This document shows, piece after piece, positions 41,784 to 50,276 of a DNA stretch of 64,000 bases (position 1 is the stretch's first letter; every line of letters starts with the position of its first letter). Source of the DNA: Erythrobacter sp. SG61-1L (GTDB lineage Bacteria > Pseudomonadota > Alphaproteobacteria > Sphingomonadales > Sphingomonadaceae); assembly GCF_001305965.1 (NCBI RefSeq), contig NZ_JXQC01000003.1, positions 2,442,861-2,506,860 on the forward strand. The letters are read 5' to 3'. The notes under the pieces were generated by a model. It was not told the DNA's origin and made no database searches. It saw nothing but the letters and a program-made list of their open reading frames with translations. Both the position numbers and the translations under genes were made by a program.

Positions 41784-41805
41784 GTTTTTAGTTGCTACTA
41801 AAAAC
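41784..41805. promoter_or_regulatory. Perfect palindrome in the divergent HxlR / CC_3452 promoter region
   Basis: Arms GTTTTTAGT (41784-41792) and ACTAAAAAC (41797-41805) around TGCT. A -10-like TATATA lies at 41811-41816 on the plus strand directly beside it, so a bound dimer would block transcription of the plus-strand gene and possibly the regulator itself. AT-rich symmetric sites of this size are typical of HxlR-family operators. Confidence 0.75.
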
Positions 41806-41884
41806 CTAATTATATAAGTAGCGATTCGCAACCGGGTTTGGAGCGCCGCGCCACCTTTCTCCAGACCGAGTGAGGGAATCTGCC

Positions 41885-42226
41885 ATGATCCGCCTTTTCA
41901 GCTCTGCCCGCCGTGCCAATGCCGCCTTCTTCGTGTCTACGCTGGTGCCGGCAGGCGCCTTTGCCGGCCTCGCGCCCACTCCCGCCGCCGCTACCGGCAA
42001 TGCCTATTACCGCGCTGAGCTTGCCTCTCCGCTGGCGGAACCCCGCCGCGAAATCCTCAATGGCGTGATCTGGAGCTGTTCGGACAATAGCTGCACCGGC
42101 ACCAAGGGCGGCTCCCGCGCCGAACTGGAATGCGCCCGGCTGGCCCAGAAGGTCGGCCCCATCGCCGCCTTTGCCAAGGGAGAGGCTGCGCTGGATGGAA
42201 ACGCGCTGGCCCGCTGCAACAAGTGA
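41885..42226 (+). CDS. CC_3452-type small secreted protein
   Basis: A 113-residue exported protein with a signal peptide (about 1-31, cleavage near 'PAAATGN'), followed by a compact domain with paired cysteines ('IWSCSDNSCTGT', about 65-76, plus Cys in 'ECARLAQKVG' and 'ARCNK'). The pattern 'YYRAELASP', 'CARLAQKVGPIAAF' and 'LARCN' at the end fits the CC_3452 family found in alphaproteobacteria, of unknown function. The ATG at 41885 has GAGGGAA 7 bases upstream; the GTG at 41870 is rejected. Probably controlled by the adjacent HxlR regulator. Confidence 0.8.
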   Translation: MIRLFSSARRANAAFFVSTLVPAGAFAGLAPTPAAATGNAYYRAELASPLAEPRREILNGVIWSCSDNSCTGTKGGSRAELECARLAQKVGPIAAFAKGEAALDGNALARCNK

Positions 42227-42319
42227 TCTGAAACACGTTCCCGGCCGCCTGCCCCATCTCCGGCCGGGATGTGAGGGCCTCTGCGACACACTCGCGGGGG
42301 CCCTTTTCCTTTGTGCCGT

Positions 42320-42943
42320 TCAGCCCAGCAGGCCGAGGGCCTTCAGTTCCGTTTCCAGATTGGCGGCATCGGTGAACAGATGGCCGTTCCAGCCGCATTC
42401 GCGCGCGCTGGCGATATTGGCGGGATTATCGTCCACGAACAGCATCGCTTCCGGCGCGTGGCCGAAGCGGCCCTCGGCCAGCCGGTAAATCGCCGGATCG
42501 GGCTTGGCCAGTTTCTCCGTGCCGGAAACGACAATGTCGCCGAACAGATCGAAGACCGGGCGGCCCGGACGGAAATCCGCCCAGAATTCGTGACCGAAAT
42601 TGGTGATGGCATAAAGCGGCACGCCGCGTTCATGCAGGGCCTGCACCAGTTCGATCGTGCCTTCCACCGGGCCGGGCACGGTTTCATTGAAACGCGTGGC
42701 ATAGGCACGGATCAGATCCGCATGGTCGGGATAGAGCGCGATCCGTTCCGGCACCATGTCCGCCAGGGCGCGGCCATGATCATGCTCGAAATGCCATTCT
42801 TCGGTGACGACATTCTCAAGAAACCAGTCCAGTTCGCCCTGATCCTCGATCAGCTTTTCGAACAGGTGGCGCAGGTTCCAGTGATAGAGGACGCGCCCGA
42901 CATCGAACACGACGGCTTCTATGTTTCCGGCAGGCTGGCTCAT
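42320..42943 (-). CDS. HAD-superfamily hydrolase (phosphatase)
   Basis: A 207-residue HAD protein of the YihX-like phosphatase/epoxide-hydrolase-N group. Motif I is 'VVFDVGRVLYHW' (nucleophile Asp near residue 13; the second position, usually Asp, is Gly, as in YihX-type enzymes), motif II 'ITNFG', motif III 'KLAKPDPAIY' and motif IV 'LFVDDNPANI'. The cap is an alpha-helical C1 type (about 25-90). Substrate unknown. The ATG at 42943 has GAGGACCC directly upstream; the longer frame to 42997 is rejected. Confidence 0.9.
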   Translation of the reverse strand: MSQPAGNIEAVVFDVGRVLYHWNLRHLFEKLIEDQGELDWFLENVVTEEWHFEHDHGRALADMVPERIALYPDHADLIRAYATRFNETVPGPVEGTIELVQALHERGVPLYAITNFGHEFWADFRPGRPVFDLFGDIVVSGTEKLAKPDPAIYRLAEGRFGHAPEAMLFVDDNPANIASARECGWNGHLFTDAANLETELKALGLLG

Positions 42944-42997
42944 GGGTCCTCGGGGCGAATCGACACGTGCCAAATCGCAGTCACGGATTGCAGCCAT

Positions 42998-43024
42998 AAG
43001 AAAAGCCCCCGCTTTCGCAGGGGC
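42998..43024 (-). terminator. Rho-independent terminator of rpmJ
   Basis: On the minus strand GCCCCTGC pairs with GCGGGGGC (one T-G pair) around a stable GAAA tetraloop, followed by TTTTCTT. It lies 45 bases after the rpmJ stop and separates it from the HAD gene. Confidence 0.9.
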
Positions 43025-43068
43025 CTCTCTTCAAATCCCACCACGGCAATGCCGCGGCGAGGCAGACA

Positions 43069-43194
43069 TCAACCCTGGCGCGCCTTGAAGCGGCGGTTGG
43101 TCTTGTTGATCACATAGGTCCGGCCACGACGGCGGATCACGCGGCAATCCCGGTGGCGGTCCTTGAGCGACTTGAGGCTGTTACGAATCTTCAT
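43069..43194 (-). CDS. rpmJ: 50S ribosomal protein L36 (zinc-free type)
   Basis: A 41-residue basic protein read from the ATG at 43194: '[19 protein letters not shown]', then '[22 protein letters not shown]' (split here) and a TGA. It matches L36 but keeps only one Cys and one His pair, i.e. the non-zinc-ribbon version common in alphaproteobacteria. A clear terminator follows. Too short for standard gene-finding thresholds. Confidence 0.97.
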   Translation of the reverse strand: MKIRNSLKSLKDRHRDCRVIRRRGRTYVINKTNRRFKARQG

Positions 43195-43264
43195 GGCTCT
43201 ATCTCGTCTGCGGATTACCCGCTGAAAATTGAAGCCGCGCCGTTACGGGCGATGGGCTTCCAAG

Positions 43265-44269
43265 TCAACCTTCCCCACGGATTTCGCTCAATTTCCGCTC
43301 CCAGGCGAGCGCATGGGTGACGATTGTGTCCAGATCGGCATGCTGCGGCACCCAGGGAAGGGTCTGTTTGATCCGGCGGTTGTCCGAAATCAGCGAATCG
43401 GGGTCCCCCGCACGGCGCGGCCCCATGATTCGCTCGATCCTGCGATTGGTCACCCGGTCCACCGCGTCGAGCACTTCGAGCACGGAGAAGCCCCGGCCAT
43501 AGCCGCAATTCATGGTGAGCGACTGGGCCGGATTCGCGATCAGTTCCGCCAGCGCCAGCACATGGGCGGCGGCAAGATCGGAAACATGGATATAGTCGCG
43601 CACGCCGGTGCCGTCGGGCGTATCGTAATCCGTGCCGAAGACCTGCACGCTCTCCCGCTTTCCCAGCGCCGCTTCCACCGCGACCTTGATCAGATGCGTG
43701 GCCCCGGCGGTCGACTGGCCGCTGCGCGCCTGCGGATCGGCACCCGCCACGTTGAAATAGCGCAGCGCGCAATAATTGAGCGGATGCGCCCTGGCCGTAT
43801 CCGCCAGCATGATCTCCGTCATCAGCTTGGACATGCCATATGGATTGATCGGCAGCTTCGGGCTGTCCTCGCTCACCGGCGACACTTCGGGAATGCCGTA
43901 AGTGGCGGCAGTGGAACTGAAGATGAAATGCTTCACCCCGCCCCTCACTGCCGATTCGATCAGCGCCCGGCTCTTGGCCGTGTTGTTGTGATAATATTTG
44001 AGCGGGTTCTCGACCGATTCGGGCACGATGATCGACCCGGCGAAATGCATCACCGCGCCGATGCCTTGTTCCGCGATGATCCGCGCCAGCAGCGCCCCGT
44101 CTTCGATATCGCCTTCATAAAAGGCCACCCCATCGGGCACAGCGAAACGGAAACCGGTGGTGAGATTGTCAATCACCGTCACATCCCACCCCTGATCGAG
44201 CAGGGCGAGGACAGCGTGGCTGCCGATATAGCCGGCTCCGCCGGTTACGAGCACGGGAAGTCTGGTCAT
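43265..44269 (-). CDS. galE: UDP-glucose 4-epimerase
   Basis: Short-chain dehydrogenase that interconverts UDP-glucose and UDP-galactose for galactose use or surface polysaccharide. The 334 residues have the NAD-binding 'VTGGAGYIGSH' (residues 8-18), 'DNLTTG', 'HFAGSIIVPESVENPLKYY' and the catalytic 'SSTAATYG' with Ser/Thr and the Y-x3-K motif 'YGMSK' (about 149-153), then 'RYFNVAGADP' and 'RDYIHVSDLAAAH'. Length and motifs are fully canonical. It stands alone between rpmJ and the DUF4136-like genes. Confidence 0.97.
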   Translation of the reverse strand: MTRLPVLVTGGAGYIGSHAVLALLDQGWDVTVIDNLTTGFRFAVPDGVAFYEGDIEDGALLARIIAEQGIGAVMHFAGSIIVPESVENPLKYYHNNTAKSRALIESAVRGGVKHFIFSSTAATYGIPEVSPVSEDSPKLPINPYGMSKLMTEIMLADTARAHPLNYCALRYFNVAGADPQARSGQSTAGATHLIKVAVEAALGKRESVQVFGTDYDTPDGTGVRDYIHVSDLAAAHVLALAELIANPAQSLTMNCGYGRGFSVLEVLDAVDRVTNRRIERIMGPRRAGDPDSLISDNRRIKQTLPWVPQHADLDTIVTHALAWERKLSEIRGEG

Positions 44270-44395
44270 CCTCGGGCCTCTATCCGCTCATTGGTTAAGG
44301 GCGTGCATCGAAGGCGGTTCATAGCCGGGCAATCCGGCAGGGCATAGGCCGGTCTGGCTCTGCATAAGAACAACCGGACGTTTCGGATCGCCTCC

Positions 44396-45250
44396 ATGCC
44401 CCAATCACCTCACTCCCCCCGTTTCCCTCGCTCCATCGCCCGGAATGCAGGGCTTGCCTGCCTGGCCGCTGCCACGCTCCTTTCCTCCGTCCCGGCGCTC
44501 GCCGGGCCATCGGCCTGGGAAGGCGGCTGGGGCAATGACCGCTGGGGCCGGCCCAGCTCCAGCTTCGACCGTTCCCCTTCCCGCATTTCCAGCCGCAGCA
44601 GCCAGAAGGACATCGAAGGCGAAGTGGATGTGACCCGCTTCGTGGTGGAAGGCGATGCTGCCGCCGCCTTGGGCAAAGGCCCGTTGAGAGTGACGGTGCT
44701 TTCCAACGATGCGCCGCGCCAGCCGGGCAGTGCCGTCTATGACGAAGCGCCGCCGATGGAGCGACCGGAATCCTCCTATGGCCCGCCCGGCCCTGCCGCC
44801 CCTTCGTCAGGCTTGGGCGACGAGCGGGAGAACGCCACTTTCGAGGCCGCCGTAATCGACCAGCTGGTGAGCGCGGGCTATGACACGCAGAGCGGCCCGC
44901 AGGGCCAGCTGGTGGAACTGCGCATTGCCCATGGCGTCGCCCAACCCGCGGAGCCGCCGCGCAAGCCGGTGAGCGGCGAGATGGATGTGGGCGTTTCCAA
45001 TCGCGGCTCGATGGTGGGGCTCGGCCTCAATCTCGATTTCACCAAGCCGAAGAAGGCCCTGCTTTCCACAAAGCTGGAAGCGCGTATCCGCGACGAGGCA
45101 ACCGGCACCGTCCTGTGGGAAGGCCGCGCGGAAATCGCCACGCGCGACGGCAGCGACAAATGGACCGGACAGGCTATCGCCAGCAAACTGGCCGAGGCGC
45201 TGTTCCGCAAATTTCCGGGCAAGAATGGCGAGGATTACAGCCTGCGCTAA
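44396..45250 (+). CDS. Exported DUF4136-like protein
   Basis: A 284-residue secreted protein with a signal peptide (1-36, ending 'VPALAG'), a Ser/Arg-rich segment (residues 40-70) and a DUF4136-type domain. The C-terminal part 'LEARIRDEATGTVLWEGRAE' and 'ALFRKFPGKNGEDYSL' closely parallels the proteins at 45332 and 11367. Unlike those it has no lipobox Cys, so it is probably free in the periplasm or outer-membrane associated. Proline-rich linker at 113-133 is unusual. The next gene, also a DUF4136-like protein, follows by 81 bases. Confidence 0.8.
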   Translation: MPQSPHSPRFPRSIARNAGLACLAAATLLSSVPALAGPSAWEGGWGNDRWGRPSSSFDRSPSRISSRSSQKDIEGEVDVTRFVVEGDAAAALGKGPLRVTVLSNDAPRQPGSAVYDEAPPMERPESSYGPPGPAAPSSGLGDERENATFEAAVIDQLVSAGYDTQSGPQGQLVELRIAHGVAQPAEPPRKPVSGEMDVGVSNRGSMVGLGLNLDFTKPKKALLSTKLEARIRDEATGTVLWEGRAEIATRDGSDKWTGQAIASKLAEALFRKFPGKNGEDYSLR

Positions 45251-45331
45251 ACACGCCTGCCGCACGCCGCGCTTGCATCCGCGCCGCTTCGCACCCAGAA
45301 TCGGCGGCACGGCCCAGGGAGGGGCACAGGA

Positions 45332-45937
45332 ATGATCGATATCCGCACTGCCATCCTCGCCGCATCGGCCACGGCCCTGCTGGGCCTGTCGGGCTGCATG
45401 ACGCCCATTGGCCCGGTGGAAGTGACCCGCTTTCACGATGCGGCGCGGCTTTCGCAGCTGGGCCATGGCACGATCGCGGTGGAAAGCGCTGCAGGGCTGG
45501 ACCCCAAATCGCTCGAACTGGCGAGCTACAAGCTGGCCGTGGGGCGCGAACTGACCCGGCTGGGCTATGACGTGGTGGCAGAAGGCGCGGGCGCGCAGGT
45601 GGCCGTGGTGCGGCTGGAACGCGCCACGATCCAGCCCGATGGCGGGCGCAGCCCGGTGAGCGTGGGCGGCGGGGCTTCGGTCGGCTCCTATGGCTCGGGC
45701 GTAGGCCTCGGCATCGGGATCGACCTTTCGGGCAAGCCCAAGGCGCAGGTCGATACGCGGCTGGGCGTGATGATCCGCGACCGGGCGAGCGACCAGACCC
45801 TGTGGGAAGGCCGCGCCAGCTTCACCGTGCGCGCCGATGCACCGCTGGCGCAAAGCCAGCTGGGCGCGCCCAAGATGGCCGCCGCCCTGTTCAGCGATTT
45901 TCCCGGCAACAATGGCCAGACGGTTGAAGTGAAGTGA
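45332..45937 (+). CDS. DUF4136 domain lipoprotein
   Basis: A 201-residue predicted lipoprotein: signal peptide with lipobox 'LSGC' (Cys22), then a DUF4136-type domain. A Gly/Ser-rich stretch (residues about 110-132: '[18 protein letters not shown]') precedes the C-terminal motif 'TLWEGRASF' and '[16 protein letters not shown]', nearly identical in layout to the 11367 protein. GGGAGGGG lies upstream. Its last codons overlap the GTG start of the carboxypeptidase gene (GTGA), so the two are translationally coupled. Confidence 0.85.
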   Translation: MIDIRTAILAASATALLGLSGCMTPIGPVEVTRFHDAARLSQLGHGTIAVESAAGLDPKSLELASYKLAVGRELTRLGYDVVAEGAGAQVAVVRLERATIQPDGGRSPVSVGGGASVGSYGSGVGLGIGIDLSGKPKAQVDTRLGVMIRDRASDQTLWEGRASFTVRADAPLAQSQLGAPKMAAALFSDFPGNNGQTVEVK

Positions 45938-47070
45938 GCAAGCAACCCATCAGGATCGACGCGGCATTCGATGCCGGCAATATCGAAGTGCTGGAGATTT
46001 CCGGCGCCACAGCGAAGCTGGCGATCCGCAAGGATCACCTTTCGGACTTCTGCCAGTGGTTCCACTTCCGCGTCTCCGGCGCGGCGGGGCGCGAACTGGT
46101 GCTGAAGATCACCGGCCTCAATGCGTCAGCCTATCCCGATGGCTGGCCCGGCTATCGCGCCTGCGTTTCGGAAGACCGGGACTATTGGGCGCGCACGGAA
46201 ACCAGCTTTGACCGGGCGGAGGAAAACGGCACGCTGACAATCCGCTACACGCCCGAAGGCGGCACGGCATGGTTCGCCTATTTCGCGCCCTATTCGATGG
46301 AGCGGCATCACGATCTGGTGGCGGAATCCGCCTGCTATGAAGGGGTGAGCCACCGCGTGCTGGGCACTTCGCTCGACGGGCAGCCGATCGACTGCCTCGA
46401 AATGGGCGAAGGCGAAACACAGGTGTGGCTCTATGCCCGCCAGCATCCGGGCGAGAGCATGGCCGAATGGTGGATGGAAGGGGCGCTGGAATGCCTCACC
46501 GATCCGGCCGATCCGGTGGGCCGCACCCTACGCGCCAAATGCCGCCTGCATGTGGTGCCCAATGCCAATCCCGACGGGTCACGGCGCGGGCATCTGCGCA
46601 CCAATGCGGCAGGCATCAACCTCAATCGCGAATGGGCCGACCCGAGCGCGGAGAAAAGCCCCGAAGTGCTGGCCCTGCGCAATGCGATGGATGAAACCGG
46701 CGTGCACTTCGCCATGGATGTGCATGGGGACGAGGCGATTGCGGCCGTGTTCCTGGCAGGCTTCGAAGGCATCCCGTCCTGGACCGACGAACTGGGCGCG
46801 GCCTATGAACGCTACCGCTCGATCCTGAAGCGCCGCACGCCCGATTTCCAGACCGCCAAGGGCTATCCCGTGGCCCGGCCCGGACAGGCGAACCTCACCA
46901 TGTCCACCAACCAGCTGGCCGAACGCTACGGCGCCTGTTCGATGACGCTGGAAATGCCGTTCAAGGACAATGACGATCTGCCTTGCGAAGAGCAGGGCTG
47001 GAGTGCGGAACGTTCGAAGATTCTCGGCCGCGATTGCCTTGCCGCGCTGGTGGAGTGGCTGGAGGGGTGA
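45934..47070 (+). CDS. M14-family zinc carboxypeptidase
   Basis: A 378-residue cytosolic metallo-carboxypeptidase-like protein of the cytosolic carboxypeptidase/M14-6 type. The zinc ligands H-x2-E are in '[17 protein letters not shown]' (residues 167-183, approx.), the third in '[10 protein letters not shown]'; '[23 protein letters not shown]' (split) provides Arg/Asn substrate contacts, and the catalytic Glu is near '[10 protein letters not shown]'. The N-terminal 120 residues form the beta-sandwich pro-like domain typical of this group. No signal peptide. GTG start at 45934. Substrate (C-terminal Glu/Lys or peptidoglycan-type peptide) is unknown. Confidence 0.9.
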   Translation: MSKQPIRIDAAFDAGNIEVLEISGATAKLAIRKDHLSDFCQWFHFRVSGAAGRELVLKITGLNASAYPDGWPGYRACVSEDRDYWARTETSFDRAEENGTLTIRYTPEGGTAWFAYFAPYSMERHHDLVAESACYEGVSHRVLGTSLDGQPIDCLEMGEGETQVWLYARQHPGESMAEWWMEGALECLTDPADPVGRTLRAKCRLHVVPNANPDGSRRGHLRTNAAGINLNREWADPSAEKSPEVLALRNAMDETGVHFAMDVHGDEAIAAVFLAGFEGIPSWTDELGAAYERYRSILKRRTPDFQTAKGYPVARPGQANLTMSTNQLAERYGACSMTLEMPFKDNDDLPCEEQGWSAERSKILGRDCLAALVEWLEG

Positions 47071-47154
47071 GGGACAGCACGTAACCCCGGGCATTGTGAT
47101 TGCCCCGGTCGTTTTCATGCGGCATCCGTGTCGCAGGGGTAAAGTGGGGCGTTC

Positions 47155-48048
47155 ATGAACATCTTCTCGTCACGCAAGGCGCGGATCGTCGCGGCCTTGC
47201 CGCTGCTCATGCTGCTGACGGCGGCGCGGGCCTCGGTCACGCAGTTGCCGGAAACGATCATACCGGCGGATTCGGGCATCGCCCTCAATACGCCGACAAT
47301 AGTGCGCGAGGGTGACGTCGTTCTGCGCGCCAAGGTCTACGATACCGAAGTCGTGACGCTCGATGTGCCCGTTTCGGTCTCAATCGCGAAATTCTCCCAG
47401 GATATTGATGCCGGCACCCGGCTCGATCCCGTGCTGGTGCCCGAGAAGACTACCCGGCTGACGGGGGCAGACGGCCGGATCTATTGCGGCGAGGATCAAC
47501 GCACCCGCTCGAAGTTCATGGCAGCGATGCTGGGTGACTGGTTTTCGAAATATGAGGCTGTAGTTCGCTTCTGCTTCGTCGATACCGATGACGACAAGAA
47601 GCTGGATCACGTCTTCCTCGCCGGAGCAAAAGACAAAGAGGATCTGGCGAGCGTCGAGATTCCGCCCACGCCCTACACATTGCGCATGTTCCAAAAGGAC
47701 GATGACGCGGGCGTGCTCGAATTACGCGTCGACAAGATCAAGCCGGGGAAAGACGGCGACAAGATCCGCTTCAAACTGTTCATGACCAAGAACGGTGCCG
47801 CATACCCGTTCGATTATATCGTGACCGTCACTGACGGGAAAAGGGAACAGACCTATCCGCAGTTTGAGAGCAACCCTCGCAAGGTTCCGTACCCCGCCTA
47901 TTTCAACGATATATTGGGGGCATCGGTCGGCATCACCCGGGTCGATGCGGCTGAGGGAGAGGCTGAGATCAATGTCTATCGTCGCTTCAAGACACAATTG
48001 TTCAAGCCGGTGAGCATTACGATCACATACGTCTACATCTATTACTGA
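47155..48048 (+). CDS. Secreted protein of unknown function
   Basis: A 297-residue protein I do not recognise. It has a signal peptide (1-26, ending 'ARAS'), then a mostly beta-strand body. Around residue 142 'DTDDDKKLD' looks like a calcium-binding loop of EF-hand/thrombospondin type, but no second loop is present. Two cysteines ('YCGED', 'RFCFVD') may form a disulfide. The G+C content is visibly lower than the surroundings and the C-terminus 'ITITYVYIYY' is unusually aromatic. It follows the carboxypeptidase gene by 84 bases. Confidence 0.7.
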   Translation: MNIFSSRKARIVAALPLLMLLTAARASVTQLPETIIPADSGIALNTPTIVREGDVVLRAKVYDTEVVTLDVPVSVSIAKFSQDIDAGTRLDPVLVPEKTTRLTGADGRIYCGEDQRTRSKFMAAMLGDWFSKYEAVVRFCFVDTDDDKKLDHVFLAGAKDKEDLASVEIPPTPYTLRMFQKDDDAGVLELRVDKIKPGKDGDKIRFKLFMTKNGAAYPFDYIVTVTDGKREQTYPQFESNPRKVPYPAYFNDILGASVGITRVDAAEGEAEINVYRRFKTQLFKPVSITITYVYIYY

Positions 48049-48079
48049 CGCCGGACGGGTGGCATGAAGCAAGTCATGC

Positions 48080-48583
48080 CTAGCGATCGTCGGATGGCTG
48101 GCGAGCCCCATTCCGGCGTTTGCGCTCCATCCGGTCTTCCAGCAGGCGCAGCGCGGTTATCATCACCAGGCTGATGGCCGTGCCCACTGCCACCAGTGGC
48201 CACTGGCCCGCCCCGCAAGCAATGCCCACCACGGCGGCAAGCCAGAGATTGGCAGCAGTGGTCAGATTGCGCAGGCGGCCCTTGCTGAACACGATCAGCC
48301 CGGCCCCGATGATCCCCACGAAGGAACCCGCCGCCTCGAAGATACGCAAGGGGTCCATCCGGCTGCCGGTATTGGGTGCGCCGAGTTGGAGGTAAAGCGC
48401 GATGACGGAGATCGTCATCGCCGCTGCGGAAAAACAGACCAGACCATGGGTACGCAGGCCCGCCGCGTGGCCACGGACTTCACGGTCGAACCCCAGCAGC
48501 AGGCCGATCAGGGCCGCCGCGCCAAGCCGCAGCAGGATTTCCGCATCAATGGCACCGAGCGGGGCGGATGGGTTGAGCAGCAT
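48080..48583 (-). CDS. MgtC/SapB family membrane protein
   Basis: A 167-residue inner-membrane protein with about five helices. 'LLRLGAAALIGLLLGFDREVRGHAAGLRTHGLVC' (residues 16-48, split) contains the MgtC signature 'GFDRE' and 'GLRTH', and 'GIIGAGLIVFSKG' is the second conserved loop. MgtC-type proteins affect Mg2+ homeostasis and ATP synthase in some pathogens; in environmental bacteria the role is unclear. The ATG at 48583 with GGGAGGGAGAG upstream is chosen; the longer reading is spurious. Confidence 0.93.
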   Translation of the reverse strand: MLLNPSAPLGAIDAEILLRLGAAALIGLLLGFDREVRGHAAGLRTHGLVCFSAAAMTISVIALYLQLGAPNTGSRMDPLRIFEAAGSFVGIIGAGLIVFSKGRLRNLTTAANLWLAAVVGIACGAGQWPLVAVGTAISLVMITALRLLEDRMERKRRNGARQPSDDR

Positions 48584-48615
48584 GAATGTCTCTCCCTCCC
48601 CGTCCCGGTTCTGCC

Positions 48616-49032
48616 CTAGTCCAGACTGCCCGGTCCGAAGGCGCGGGGCAGCAATGCGGAAAGGAGCACCTGCTCCACATCTTCCGAACTGGCGCACCAC
48701 ACCGCAGGATCGGTCGCGCCCAGATCGGCCAGTTCGAACAACATCTGGCGGCAGCGGCCGCAAGGCGTCACCGGTTTCTTGCCCGATCCGATCACGGCCA
48801 CGGCTTCCAGCCCGCCGCGATGCCCTTCGTTCATGGCCCGGGCCACCGCCGCCGCTTCGGCGCAGAGCGACAGGCCATAGCTGGCATTTTCCACATTGGC
48901 CCCGGTCACGATCGTACCGTCGGCAAAGCGCAGCGCGGCGCCCACGCGGAACTTCGAATAGGGCGCATAGGCATTTTCCTGAGCACGCCTGGCCGCAATC
49001 ACCAGTTCGTCACGGTCAGAATCGTCGCTCAT
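48616..49032 (-). CDS. cdd: Cytidine deaminase
   Basis: Zinc hydrolase deaminating (deoxy)cytidine to (deoxy)uridine for pyrimidine salvage. The 138-residue tetrameric-type protein has 'YAPYSKFRVGAAL' (residues 22-34), the catalytic 'NVENASYGLSLCAEAAAV' with the zinc Cys and proton-transfer Glu in C-A-E, and 'PCGRCRQML' with the two other zinc Cys. All key residues are present. Ten bases separate it from the upstream GH25-like gene, so the two are likely cotranscribed. Confidence 0.96.
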   Translation of the reverse strand: MSDDSDRDELVIAARRAQENAYAPYSKFRVGAALRFADGTIVTGANVENASYGLSLCAEAAAVARAMNEGHRGGLEAVAVIGSGKKPVTPCGRCRQMLFELADLGATDPAVWCASSEDVEQVLLSALLPRAFGPGSLD

Positions 49033-49042
49033 CGAAATATCC

Positions 49043-49741
49043 TCAAGGCTGTACCACTACCCAGCGCACCGGAACCGGGCTTGCTTCGGAGCGTAGCGCG
49101 GAATTGGCCGTCCACAAAGTCCACGGGCGCCCGGCATAGTCCGGTTCGAACCGGTCGCGCGTCAGCCACAGGTTGCGATCGAGCGCGGTGGCAAGGCGAT
49201 AGCGCTTCTCGAAGGCGCTGGATATCTTGAGCAGCGCCGGCTTGCCCGCATGGCCTTCCACCTGATTGAGGAAAGTCATCAGCTCGCTTTCCACGGCCTG
49301 ATCGCTCACTGGCTTGGCGCAATCGTCCGCCGTCTCGTCCAGTTCGATGGCCGGGGGCAGCAGGCTGTCGTCACGCGGCACGACAGTGACGAAATTGGCC
49401 GCCTGCCGGTCTGCCGGAACGCAGGGATCGTAATGATGCACCGCGCCAAACTGCATCCCGGCGGCGCGCACGGCCTCAAGGTTGCGGGCAAAGGCGGCAT
49501 CGCGCTTCACCGCGCCGTTCGACGCTTCGAGATAGGCGAAATCCGCCCCGATGGCCTTGAAGGCGACAAAGCTGGTCCGCCCGTCGCCCGCGCTCACCAG
49601 AATGCCCTGCACCGGATAGGCCTCGCGCAGGGGGGTCCAGTGGATGAACTGCCACCACTGCCACGCACCGCCGATCAGCGCAGCCAGCAACAGCGCAGCC
49701 ATCACGCGCCAGCGCGTGGGAAATCGCTTCTTTCTGCCCAT
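49043..49741 (-). CDS. Glycoside hydrolase family 25-like protein with altered active site
   Basis: A 232-residue protein with an N-terminal membrane anchor (about 14-32) and a GH25 (Chalaropsis-type muramidase) fold: 'GADFAYLEASNGAVKRDAAFARNLEAVRAAGMQFGAVHHYDPC' (split over residues 64-107) is characteristic. But the usual first catalytic 'GIDVS' reads 'GILVS' (Asp to Leu, near residue 47), and the usual D-x-E strand reads 'IELDET', i.e. with the acids swapped. Enzymatic activity on peptidoglycan is therefore doubtful. It is anchored facing the periplasm. Confidence 0.82.
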   Translation of the reverse strand: MGRKKRFPTRWRVMAALLLAALIGGAWQWWQFIHWTPLREAYPVQGILVSAGDGRTSFVAFKAIGADFAYLEASNGAVKRDAAFARNLEAVRAAGMQFGAVHHYDPCVPADRQAANFVTVVPRDDSLLPPAIELDETADDCAKPVSDQAVESELMTFLNQVEGHAGKPALLKISSAFEKRYRLATALDRNLWLTRDRFEPDYAGRPWTLWTANSALRSEASPVPVRWVVVQP

Positions 49742-49759
49742 CGGGGAATCGCCTTTCGC

Positions 49760-50242
49760 TCAGCCCTTGATATGCAGCACGCAGATCAGGGTAAAGAGCC
49801 GCCGGGCCGTGGCGAAGTCCGTTTCCACCTTGCCGTCCAGCCTTTCAAGCAAAAGCCGCGCGGCCTGATCGTGGATTCCGCGCCGGGCCATGTCGATCGT
49901 TTCGATTTCCTGCGCGGAAGCCTTGCGGATCGCCTGATAATAGGAATCGCAGATGGCGAAATATTCGCGGATCGGGCGGCGGAACCGGGCGAGGCCGAGC
50001 AGCAGGGTTTCCACCGGATTGCCCGCCTCGTCGGCAATATCCATCGCCAGCCGGCCATCCTGCACCGCCAGCCGCAGGCGCCAGGGGCCGGACAGGCCGG
50101 AAGCGGCGGCACGCACCGGCTTGAAGCGGTTTTCCTCGATCAGGTCGAAGATCGCGACGCGGCGTTCCTGCTCGATATCTGCGTTGCGCCACAGGATCGT
50201 CGCCTCGTCTAGCTCGATATGGCTGATGCGGTGGTCGTCCAT
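49760..50242 (-). CDS. UPF0262 family protein
   Basis: A 160-residue cytosolic protein matching the UPF0262 family, conserved in alphaproteobacteria: 'RISHIELDEATILWRNADIEQERRVAIFDLIEENRF' (split over 5-40), 'FRRPIREYFAICDSYYQAIR' and the C-terminal 'VETDFATARRLFTLICVLHIKG' (split). Its function is undefined. The ATG at 50242 with AAAGGAA 8 bases upstream is chosen over the longer frame. It is divergent from dnaB. Confidence 0.93.
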   Translation of the reverse strand: MDDHRISHIELDEATILWRNADIEQERRVAIFDLIEENRFKPVRAAASGLSGPWRLRLAVQDGRLAMDIADEAGNPVETLLLGLARFRRPIREYFAICDSYYQAIRKASAQEIETIDMARRGIHDQAARLLLERLDGKVETDFATARRLFTLICVLHIKG

Positions 50243-50276
50243 GGCTGCCGTTCCTTTCGCACCCGGCAGGGAAGGC

